This document shows, one piece after another, positions 55,620 through 62,688 of a DNA stretch of 64,000 nucleotides. The number at the start of each line of letters is the position of its first letter. Position 1 is the first letter of the stretch. The position numbers were made by a program, and so were the translations under genes. Under the pieces are notes generated by a model. It had not been told where the DNA came from and searched no databases. It saw nothing but the letters and a program-made list of their open reading frames with translations. The DNA is from Paracoccus haematequi. GTDB lineage: Bacteria > Pseudomonadota > Alphaproteobacteria > Rhodobacterales > Rhodobacteraceae. The DNA is taken from positions 62,001-126,000 of the forward strand of contig NZ_UZWE01000036.1 in NCBI RefSeq assembly GCF_900631945.1, written 5' to 3'.

Positions 55620-56764
55620 CAAAGGCCCGCGGCTTCGACCGCCTTGTGGCCCAGGCGCATCACGGCGCCCTTCATGCGGCCCGCGAAACCCGCCTCGGGC
55701 ACGTCCTCGGACGCCAGCAGGGGGGTGATGGCGTCCTGGGTGCCCGGAACCGACACGACAAGGCGGCCGATCTGGTCGCCCTTGGCGATGGGGGCGGGGA
55801 TGGGCGATTCGAAGACCGCCTCGACCTTGACCTGATCCCTGGACCCGGCGGGCAGCAGCACGTTCACGCCGTCCTTGGTGGTCAGCCCCACGCGCGACCG
55901 GGTGCCCAGCCAGACCGGCGCCTCGACTACGGTCTCTCCGGCGGGAACCAGGGTTTCCATGCTGAACTGGCGGAAGGCCCAGTTGACGATACGCTCGGAT
56001 TCCTCGGCCCGCGCGGTGTCGCTGGCCAGTCCGCTGATCACGAAGATCACACGGCGCCCGCCCTGCACGGCCGATCCGACCAGGCCGTAACCGGCCTCTT
56101 GCGTGTGCCCGGTCTTGAGCCCGTCGGCGCCGATGTCCAGCCGCAGCAGCGGGTTGCGGTTGAAGCGGTTGGACGGCACCCGGTCCATGTAGCGGAATTC
56201 GGTGATCGAGAAGTCGTCGTAATATTGCGGGAAATCGTGGATCAGGTGCATCGCCAGCATCCCCAGATCCTCGGCCGACATGACATGGCCCTCGGCGGGC
56301 CAGCCGGTCGAGTTCTTGAAGACCGAATGCTTCAGGCCCAGGGTCTTGGCGCGTTCGGTCATCTGGCGGGCGAAGGCTTCCTCGGTTCCCGCAAGGCCTT
56401 CGGCCAGGACCACGCAGGCGTCGTTGCCCGACAGCACGATCACGCCCTTGATCAGCTGTTCCACGGTGGGCGTGTCGCGCGGTTCCACGAACATCTTCGA
56501 CCCGCCCATCTGCCAGGCCTTGGTCGAGACGGGCAAGGTATCGGTCAGCTTCAGGCGGCCGTTTTCCAGCGCCTCGAACACCATGTACAGGGTCATCAGC
56601 TTGGACATCGAGGCGGGCGGGATAGGCACGTCGGCATTCTTGGCCATCAGCACCGTGCTGGTATTCACGTCATAGACCCAGGCCGAGGTCGCGGTGGTCT
56701 CGAACGCCTGCACGGGCGCGGCTAGCGAAAGAAGGGCGATCAGCCGCAGCAGGAAAGCACGCAT
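55619..56764 (-). CDS. D-alanyl-D-alanine carboxypeptidase, PBP5/6 class
   Basis: Trims peptidoglycan pentapeptides in the periplasm. The 381-residue serine peptidase has a signal peptide (MRAFLLRLIALLSLAAPVQA), the SxxK motif PASMSKLM, the SGN motif VLSGNDACV and the KTG motif GLKTGHTQEAGYG. The PBP5 C-terminal beta domain follows, with the final RMKGAVMRLGHKAVEAAGL resembling the amphipathic membrane anchor. The ATG at 56764 follows AAAGGA. It is the first gene of the six-gene operon. Confidence 0.95.
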   Translation of the reverse strand: MRAFLLRLIALLSLAAPVQAFETTATSAWVYDVNTSTVLMAKNADVPIPPASMSKLMTLYMVFEALENGRLKLTDTLPVSTKAWQMGGSKMFVEPRDTPTVEQLIKGVIVLSGNDACVVLAEGLAGTEEAFARQMTERAKTLGLKHSVFKNSTGWPAEGHVMSAEDLGMLAMHLIHDFPQYYDDFSITEFRYMDRVPSNRFNRNPLLRLDIGADGLKTGHTQEAGYGLVGSAVQGGRRVIFVISGLASDTARAEESERIVNWAFRQFSMETLVPAGETVVEAPVWLGTRSRVGLTTKDGVNVLLPAGSRDQVKVEAVFESPIPAPIAKGDQIGRLVVSVPGTQDAITPLLASEDVPEAGFAGRMKGAVMRLGHKAVEAAGL

Positions 56765-56854
56765 GGAAAATCCTTTGCCTGTTTGGGGCTGATGGTTACA
56801 GCAAGCCCCCGCCCGTCGCAACGCGGGCCACACGCATTCCGCGAGATTTGATGC

Positions 56855-57427
56855 TCAGTTCCCGGTCGCCTCGCGCCAGTGGCGGCGGCACAGCGAGACA
56901 TAGGTTTCGTTGCCGCCCACCTGCACCTGCGCGCCTTCGGTGATCGCGCGGCCCCGGTCGTCGCGGCGGATGACCATGGTGGCCTTCTTGCCGCAATGGC
57001 AGATGGTGCGCACCTCGCGCAGGTCGTCGGCCAGGGCCAGCAGCGCGGCAGAGCCGGGAAACAGCTCGCCCCGGAAATCGACGCGCAGGCCATAGCACAT
57101 GACGGGGATATGCAGGTCGTCGGCCACGCGGGCCAGTTGCCAGACCTGGGCCGGGGTCAGGAACTGCGCCTCGTCCACGAAGACGCAGGCGCAATCCGCG
57201 CCGCGATCCCGGATCAGCGCGGCCATGTCGGTGGCAGGATCGAAGGTCAGCGCCACGTCGCTGATGCCGATGCGGCTGGCGATGACGCCATGACCCGCCC
57301 GGCTGTCCAGGGCGGCCGTCAGCAGCAGCGTGCCCATCCCCCGTTCGCGATAGTTGTAGGACGCCTGCAACAGCAGCGTGCTTTTGCCCGCGTTCATGGT
57401 CGAGTAATGGAAATACAGCTTGGCCAT
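56855..57427 (-). CDS. tdk: Thymidine kinase
   Basis: Salvages thymidine. The 190-residue type II enzyme has the P-loop [16 protein letters not shown] (variant of [11 protein letters not shown]), the Asp-rich [36 protein letters not shown] for thymidine binding, and zinc Cys residues in [12 protein letters not shown] and SLCRRHW. The ATG at 57427 begins the family. It is divergent from the MFS gene. tmk and tdk lie close, giving two routes to dTTP in one neighbourhood, although on separate transcripts. Confidence 0.95.
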   Translation of the reverse strand: MAKLYFHYSTMNAGKSTLLLQASYNYRERGMGTLLLTAALDSRAGHGVIASRIGISDVALTFDPATDMAALIRDRGADCACVFVDEAQFLTPAQVWQLARVADDLHIPVMCYGLRVDFRGELFPGSAALLALADDLREVRTICHCGKKATMVIRRDDRGRAITEGAQVQVGGNETYVSLCRRHWREATGN

Positions 57428-57518
57428 GCGCGCCCCATAACGCCGGGGCAGGATGGCGGCAAGGGTTGCGCCGCCCTGCGCAAGCTGGCAAAAACCGGCA
57501 GGCGGCGGGCGAATCCCA

Positions 57519-57553
57519 CAGCGCGATTCTGCGCTGCCTTCTTCTTTGGACAA
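57519..57553 (+). terminator. Hairpin plus repeat half-unit, orphan terminator-like element
   Basis: CAGCGC (57519-57524) and GCGCTG (57531-57536) form a 6-bp stem, followed by CCTTCTTCTTTGGACAA (57537-57553), a truncated half of the palindromic repeat acting as a T-rich tail. No plus-strand gene ends here; it lies just upstream of the MFS start. It may be a relic or an attenuator in the MFS leader. Confidence 0.45.
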
Positions 57554-57565
57554 TCAGGTTTCTCG

Positions 57566-58753
57566 ATGCGCGATCCCCTGTTCCGCATGGCCCTTGTGCT
57601 GGGCGTGCTTTCCGCCGTCGGTCCCTTCGCGATCGACATGTATCTGCCCGCCCTGCCGCAGGTGGCCGCCGACCTGGGCACGACCGAGGCCGGGGCGGCG
57701 CTGACGCTGACCTCGTATTTCATCGTCTTCGGCATCGCGCAGATGATCTATGGCCCGATGGCCGACGCCCTGGGGCGCAAGACGCCGCTGGTGGTCGGCG
57801 TGGCGATCTTCACCGCCGCCACGGTGGGCGCGGCGCTGGCGCCGACCATCGGCTGGCTGATCGCGGCGCGCGCCGTCCAGGGGCTGGGGGCGGCCACGCT
57901 GATGGCGGTGCCCCGCGCGGTGATCCGCGACGTGGCGACCGGCCCCGCCGCCGCGCGCGTCATGTCCACCATCATGATCGTTATCGCCGTGTCGCCCATG
58001 CTGGCGCCGCTAACCGGATCGCTGGTCATGGCCTGGGGCGGATGGCGGGAAATCTTTGCCGTCCTCGCCGTCGCCGCCCTTGTCAGCCTGGCCCTGATCC
58101 TGTTCGTCCTGCCCGAAACGCTGGCCCCCGAACATCGCCGCCCGGTCAGCCTGGCGCCGATGCTGTCGGGCGCGCGCCGCCTGCTGACAGACCGGCGCTT
58201 CATGGGGCTAACGATGATCGGCGGCTTCGGGATGGCCAGCTTCTTCGTGTTCATCTCGTCCGCCAGCTTCGTCTATACCCGGCAATACGGGCTGTCGCCG
58301 ATGGGCTTCTCGCTGGCCTTCGCGGCCAATGCGATCGGCTTTTTCAGCGCCTCGCAATTCGCGGGGCCGATGGCGCAGCGATACGGGATGGAGCGGGTGA
58401 TCTCGCTTGCCATCACCGGCTTCGCGGCGGCGATGATCGCGCTGGCTCTGATCGTCTGGCTGGGCCTCGACGCGCTGCCGGTGGTGATGGCGGGGCTATT
58501 CGTCGGCAATGCCTGCCTGGGCCTGGTGATGCCCACGGCGATGGTGATGTCTCTGGACCCCCATCCCGACATCGCCGGTCTCGCCTCGTCCCTGGGCGGC
58601 ACGTTCCAGATGCTGACCGGAGGCGTGATGATCGCGCTGACGGGCCCGTTCATGGACAACAGCGCTGCCAGCATGGTCGCGGCCATCGCGCTGTGCGCCG
58701 CGTTGGCCTGGTGCGCAGCCGCCCTGTCGCTGCCCCGCCTGCGCCTGGCATAG
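57566..58753 (+). CDS. MFS drug-resistance transporter, Bcr/CflA type
   Basis: A 395-residue proton-driven efflux pump with 12 helices. FAIDMYLPALPQVAADLG at the first helix, motif A YGPMADALGRKTPLVVG and ARAVQGLGAATLMAVPRAVI identify the Bcr/CflA subfamily (bicyclomycin, chloramphenicol and similar drugs). The ATG at 57566 fits the family start; the open frame upstream is antisense to tdk. It is a paralogue of the truncated gene at 1-592. It is followed by a strong terminator. Confidence 0.93.
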   Translation: MRDPLFRMALVLGVLSAVGPFAIDMYLPALPQVAADLGTTEAGAALTLTSYFIVFGIAQMIYGPMADALGRKTPLVVGVAIFTAATVGAALAPTIGWLIAARAVQGLGAATLMAVPRAVIRDVATGPAAARVMSTIMIVIAVSPMLAPLTGSLVMAWGGWREIFAVLAVAALVSLALILFVLPETLAPEHRRPVSLAPMLSGARRLLTDRRFMGLTMIGGFGMASFFVFISSASFVYTRQYGLSPMGFSLAFAANAIGFFSASQFAGPMAQRYGMERVISLAITGFAAAMIALALIVWLGLDALPVVMAGLFVGNACLGLVMPTAMVMSLDPHPDIAGLASSLGGTFQMLTGGVMIALTGPFMDNSAASMVAAIALCAALAWCAAALSLPRLRLA

Positions 58754-58758
58754 GAAAA

Positions 58759-58790
58759 GCCGCAGGGGCGATCCCTGCGGCTTCTTCTTT
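58759..58790 (+). terminator. Rho-independent terminator after the MFS gene
   Basis: GCCGCAGGG (58759-58767) pairs with CCCTGCGGC (58773-58781), followed by TTCTTCTTT. The T-rich tail is the start of a repeat half-unit. Confidence 0.88.
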
Positions 58791-58802
58791 GTCCAAATAC
58801 CC
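58781..58802. repeat. Half copy of the palindromic repeat
   Basis: CTTCTTCTTTG, then TCC, then AAATACCC: the right half of the unit at 41881, fused to a terminator stem. It lies between the convergent MFS and helicase genes. Confidence 0.78.
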
Positions 58803-58826
58803 AGGGGGCAAGGCCGCCCCTTTGCG

Positions 58827-60188
58827 TTACGCCTGCCGGCTTTTCGGCTGCCGCGACGGACGCCGCGCCGGACGCTTGTTCGCGCCCGCCCCCATCGGCT
58901 TGCCGCGCCCGCCGCCCTGGGGACGGGCCGAGGGGATCGGCCCGACCGGCGCCTCGCCGCCGATCACCGGGATCGGCGCCTTCATGGCCTTTTCGATGGC
59001 GCGCAGTTCGCCGACCTCGGCAGGCGCGCAGAAGGCCACGGCGCGGCCGTCGCGGCCCGCGCGCGCGGTCCGTCCGATCCGGTGGACATAGTTTTCCGGC
59101 ACGTTCGGCAGGTCGTAGTTATAGACATGCGCCACCTCGGGGATGTCCAGCCCCCGCGCCGCCACGTCGGTCGCCACCAGCACCTGCGTCTGCCCCTTGC
59201 GGAAGGCGTCCAGGGCGCGCTCACGCTGGCCCTGCGACTTGTTGCCGTGGATCGCGGCGACGGCGAAGCCCCATTTCTCCAGCAGCTTGGCCAGCTTTTC
59301 GGACCCGTGCTTGGTGCGGCCAAAGACCATCGCCAGTTCGCCCGGATGCTTGGCCAGGTATTCGGCCAGCAGCGTCGCCTTGTCGCCCTGGGTCGTGAAG
59401 TGCACGCCCTGCTCGATCTTCTTGGCGGCCTGACCCGGAGGGTTCACCGCCACCCGGACCGGATCGGTCAGGTAGGTGTCGGCCAGTTCCTCCATCAGCT
59501 TCGGCATCGTGGCCGAGAACAGCAGCGTCTGGCGGTCGCGCGGCAGCATCCGCGCGATCTTGCGCAGCGTGTGGATGAAGCCGATGTCCAGCATCTGGTC
59601 GGCCTCGTCCAGCACCAGATAGGTGGTGGCCTCAAGGCTGATCGCGCGCCGCTCGATCAGGTCCATCAGGCGTCCCGGCGTGGCGATCAGCACGTCGACG
59701 CCGCGCGACAGCCGTTCGGTCTGCACGTTGATCGAGGCGCCGCCCACGACCCGGAACGACCGGATCGGCGTGCCTTCGGCATAGGCGTCGATATTGGCGG
59801 CGATCTGGGTGGCCAGTTCGCGCGTCGGGGCCAAGATCAGCGCCCGGCAGGTCCGGGGATCGGGCTTCTTGCCGTATTTGATCAGCCGGGTCAGCATCGG
59901 CAGGCCGAAGGCCGCCGTCTTGCCGGTGCCGGTCTGCGCCAGGCCCAGCACGTCGCGCCCCTCGACGACCGAGGGGATCGCCTGGTCCTGGATCGGCGTC
60001 GGCTTGGTCAGCCCGATGGCCGCGATATTGGCGTTGATGCGGTGGTCGATGCCCATGTCGGCAAAGGGGCCGGTCGGCAGCGGATCGCGCGCGGGCGCCC
60101 GGCGGCCTTCGTTCGTGTCGAAGTTGGGCAGGTTGCGGGGGCGGGGCTTTTGGCCGCGGGCAGGGCGGCGGGTATTGTTGTTGTCCAT
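58827..60188 (-). CDS. DEAD-box RNA helicase, RhlE-like
   Basis: A 453-residue ATP-dependent RNA helicase for RNA remodelling in ribosome assembly or decay. Motifs in order: Q-motif PTPIQDQAIP, I AQTGTGKTA, Ia PTRELATQ, Ib TPGRLMD, II VLDEADQMLD, III FSATMP, V TDVAARGLDIPEV and VI HRIGRTARAGRDG. The C-terminal tail (about 400-453) is basic and Gly/Arg/Pro-rich, as in RhlE. An in-frame TTG precedes the ATG at 60188; the ATG is used. Its leader is strongly structured. Confidence 0.95.
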   Translation of the reverse strand: MDNNNTRRPARGQKPRPRNLPNFDTNEGRRAPARDPLPTGPFADMGIDHRINANIAAIGLTKPTPIQDQAIPSVVEGRDVLGLAQTGTGKTAAFGLPMLTRLIKYGKKPDPRTCRALILAPTRELATQIAANIDAYAEGTPIRSFRVVGGASINVQTERLSRGVDVLIATPGRLMDLIERRAISLEATTYLVLDEADQMLDIGFIHTLRKIARMLPRDRQTLLFSATMPKLMEELADTYLTDPVRVAVNPPGQAAKKIEQGVHFTTQGDKATLLAEYLAKHPGELAMVFGRTKHGSEKLAKLLEKWGFAVAAIHGNKSQGQRERALDAFRKGQTQVLVATDVAARGLDIPEVAHVYNYDLPNVPENYVHRIGRTARAGRDGRAVAFCAPAEVGELRAIEKAMKAPIPVIGGEAPVGPIPSARPQGGGRGKPMGAGANKRPARRPSRQPKSRQA

Positions 60189-60546
60189 CAAACTCTCGTT
60201 CCCCGCGTCCCCCGTATCGGACGCAAGGCCATGGCCGCGTCCGATGCGCGGCGATCAGCAGGGATGCGGGCGCGATAGGGTGCCCGCAAGCCTCCCCGCG
60301 TGAATGGGAAACTGGAATGGGTGCCGGGCTTTGGGGCGAAAATCGCGGCTGCTCACGCGGCAGCAGGCATCGGCATGGCCCAGATGGGGCCTGGGGACGC
60401 GCAAGTCAAGCAGGATCGTCTCTCGGGACCGCCCATGGCGCGTTAACGATGATTAACGATTCCTGTCGCGCAGTCCGGGGAACGGTGTCAAACTGGGACA
60501 GCCTTGTTGTTTTTGCGCCTGTTACCGCTTTTGCCAGGAAATCGCC
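60189..60546. other. Divergent region between RhlE-like helicase and RTX gene
   Basis: About 360 bases with no convincing gene. On the helicase side, CGGACGC (60218-60224) pairs with GCGTCCG (60237-60243), enclosing the GGCC-AT-GGCC palindrome, and TGCGGGC (60265-60271) pairs with GCCCGCA (60282-60288). These two hairpins would lie in the helicase leader. The RTX side becomes AT-richer after about 60440 and holds two TTAACGAT boxes. Confidence 0.55.
60443..60460. promoter_or_regulatory. Tandem TTAACGAT boxes, possible CtrA-type site
   Basis: TTAACGAT occurs at 60443-60450 and again at 60453-60460, ten bases apart centre to centre. Each differs by one base from the CtrA half-site TTAACCAT. 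The spacing gives TTAA-N6-TTAA, one base shorter than the classic N7. It lies about 85 bases before the RTX gene. Confidence 0.4.
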
Positions 60547-61506
60547 ATGACGACCGTCACAGCCCACTATAAGGTCGACAGCCTTGCCATCGACCTGAAC
60601 TTCTATTCCCGCAATTTCTATGAAGACGCGTTCTATGACAACATCGGCTTCCAATATGGCGGGAAGGTCTATCAGGATGCTTACCTGATCAACGGGTGGG
60701 ACGGTTACGCCGACACGATCATCACCTTTCTGGGCAACGGCATGCGCTTCAACGCTTGGGGCGATGTGGTCGGGGGAACCGTCACCGCCCTGGTGGAGGA
60801 GGGATATTACGGTCCCGAAATCTGGTCGGCCCAGAATTTTTCCGTCTCGGCGGCCAGCATCTACAAGGCCGCGCTGACCTATGGGAATGCGGACGACCGG
60901 GCTGTGCTTGCGAAGATGATGGCGGGCGACGACACCGTCAATCTCAGCGCGTTCAACGACCGTTTCGAAGGCTGGGCGGGCAATGACCGGATCTGGGGCC
61001 ACGCCGGCAACGACACCCTGATCGGCGGCGCCGGCCACGACGCGCTCAGCGGCGGGTCCGGCAGCGACCGCCTGCAAGGCGGCGACGGAAACGACAGGCT
61101 GTTCGGGGCCGCGGGCAACGACCTGCTGGAAGGCGGCACGGGCGGCGACATGCTGGAAGGCGGGGCGGGCCGCGACAAGATGTATGGCGGGGCTGATGCG
61201 GTGCGCGACGTGTTCGTCTTCCGCGCCAGAACCGACACCGCCGTCGGATCGCAGCGCGACAGCATCCTGCAATTCCGGTCGGGCCAGGACGACATCGACC
61301 TGTCGCCGATCGACGCCAACCTGTCGCGCGCCGGAAACCAGGCCTTTGCCTTCGCGGGCACTGCGGCGGCCGCCCATTCGCTGTGGTATGTCAAGACGGC
61401 GGACGGCATTCTGCTGCGCGGCGACGTGAACGGCAACAGGACCGCCGATTTCGAGATCTGGATCGACGATGCGGCCCGCCTGGGCGCGACCGACTTTATC
61501 CTGTAG
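60547..61506 (+). CDS. Short RTX calcium-binding protein, probably type I secreted
   Basis: A 319-residue protein with no signal peptide. Residues 1-130 are a unique N-terminal domain rich in Tyr and Phe ([20 protein letters not shown]). From about 137 to 212 run eight RTX nonapeptides, such as [27 protein letters not shown] and GGAGRDKMY, which bind calcium. The C-terminus, [14 protein letters not shown] to [13 protein letters not shown] and DFIL, is the serralysin-type secretion end. No catalytic motif (such as HExxH) is seen. No type I exporter lies nearby. It overlaps dtd convergently by 11 bases. Function of the N-terminal domain is unknown. Confidence 0.88.
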   Translation: MTTVTAHYKVDSLAIDLNFYSRNFYEDAFYDNIGFQYGGKVYQDAYLINGWDGYADTIITFLGNGMRFNAWGDVVGGTVTALVEEGYYGPEIWSAQNFSVSAASIYKAALTYGNADDRAVLAKMMAGDDTVNLSAFNDRFEGWAGNDRIWGHAGNDTLIGGAGHDALSGGSGSDRLQGGDGNDRLFGAAGNDLLEGGTGGDMLEGGAGRDKMYGGADAVRDVFVFRARTDTAVGSQRDSILQFRSGQDDIDLSPIDANLSRAGNQAFAFAGTAAAAHSLWYVKTADGILLRGDVNGNRTADFEIWIDDAARLGATDFIL

Positions 61507-61951
61507 CGCGGTCCGCCGTATCCAGCCAGATCGTCACCGGCCCGTCATTGACCAGCCGCACGGCCATGCCGGCGCCGAAGCTGCCGGTCTCGACCGCGAT
61601 CCCTTGCGCCGCAAGGCTGGCGACAAAGCGTTCGTAAAGCCTCCGCCCGTCATCGGGCGCGGCGGCGGACGAAAAGCCGGGGCGGTTGCCGGTGCGCGTG
61701 TCGGCGGCCAGCGTGAACTGGCTGACGACCAGGGCGCCGCCGCCCATGTCCAGCAGCGACCGATTCATCTGGCCCGCATCGTCGCGGAAGATGCGCAGCT
61801 TGGCCACGCGCAGCGCCAGCTTGTCGGCGGCGTCCTCGGCATCGCCCGCCATCGCGCAGACCAGCACCAGAAGCCCCGGCCCCGTTCGGCCGATGACGGC
61901 GCCGTCCACCTGGACCGAGGCCTCGGTGACGCGTTGGACCAGGGCGCGCAT
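61496..61951 (-). CDS. dtd: D-aminoacyl-tRNA deacylase
   Basis: Removes D-amino acids wrongly attached to tRNA. The 151-residue protein starts [20 protein letters not shown] and has the active-site [20 protein letters not shown] and the Gly-cisPro motif [10 protein letters not shown]. The ATG at 61951 overlaps the stop of the small membrane gene upstream (TGATG), so they are coupled. Confidence 0.95.
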   Translation of the reverse strand: MRALVQRVTEASVQVDGAVIGRTGPGLLVLVCAMAGDAEDAADKLALRVAKLRIFRDDAGQMNRSLLDMGGGALVVSQFTLAADTRTGNRPGFSSAAAPDDGRRLYERFVASLAAQGIAVETGSFGAGMAVRLVNDGPVTIWLDTADRATG

Positions 61952-62175
61952 CAGCCCAGCACGATCCCGGTGATGACCAGCAGCAGCCCGATCATCGACG
62001 CCGCCAGGGCGCCCATGTTGACCGCCAGGACCGGCCGCATCCGGTCGCGCAGCGCGGCGTCGTCCAGCCCCGCCCTGCGCGCCCGCGCCACCGTCAGGAT
62101 GCACCAGATCAGCGCCGCGACTCCCGCCAGCGTCAGCGCCGCGCCGCCCCAGATCAACCCGTCGAAGACCGTCAT
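61951..62175 (-). CDS. Small two-helix membrane protein
   Basis: A 74-residue protein with two hydrophobic helices ([20 protein letters not shown] and [20 protein letters not shown]) joined by a charged loop, [20 protein letters not shown]. No function is known. It is translationally coupled to dtd; the pair is a common arrangement in Rhodobacteraceae, as far as I can recall. Confidence 0.7.
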   Translation of the reverse strand: MTVFDGLIWGGAALTLAGVAALIWCILTVARARRAGLDDAALRDRMRPVLAVNMGALAASMIGLLLVITGIVLG

Positions 62176-62287
62176 CGGATCATCCCCGCCATGTTTCCGC
62201 CCCGCGCCCTAGCGGCGATTGCGCCGCGCGGCAAGACCGCCTAACAGGTGCCGCCAAGGAACGGGCAGGACCAAACGGAAGGAAACG

Positions 62288-62539
62288 ATGATGGACGATC
62301 AGGCCTACAGCGTGGCAGCCGACGAGCTGCGCCAGTTCATCGAACAGTTCGAGCAACTGGAAGCCGAGAAGAAGGACATCGCCGAACGCCAAAAAGAGGT
62401 GATGGCCGAAGCCAAGGCACGCGGCTATGACACCAAGGTGATGAAGAAGATCGTCGCCCTGCGCAAGCGCGACCGCGACGATATTGCCGAAGAAGAGGCG
62501 ATCCTGGAAATGTACAAGCAGGCGCTTGGCATGGGCTGA
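62288..62539 (+). CDS. gapR: GapR-family (DUF2312) nucleoid-associated protein
   Basis: An 83-residue DUF2312 protein. The whole chain is helical: ELRQFIEQFEQLEAEKKDIA, then RQKEVMAEAKARGYDTKVMK, then KIVALRKRDRDDIAEEEAIL and EMYKQALGMG. This is the pattern of Caulobacter GapR, a dimeric or tetrameric clamp that binds overtwisted DNA ahead of polymerases and forks. Two adjacent ATGs (62288, 62291) follow AAGGAAACG. It stands alone. gyrA, the enzyme that removes such overtwisting, is in the same window but on a separate transcript. Confidence 0.88.
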   Translation: MMDDQAYSVAADELRQFIEQFEQLEAEKKDIAERQKEVMAEAKARGYDTKVMKKIVALRKRDRDDIAEEEAILEMYKQALGMG

Positions 62540-62688
62540 CGGCCCATTTCCTTTGACTTCTGCCGCCGGTCTGTCTAGAAGCGCCCTTTCGGCCTCGGAT
62601 TTCCGGCGCGACGGACCACGGGAGATGTCTGTCGCAAGGATCGCGGTGCCCTCACTCGGGTGTTCGGCACCCCCATTCTGGCGATGAC

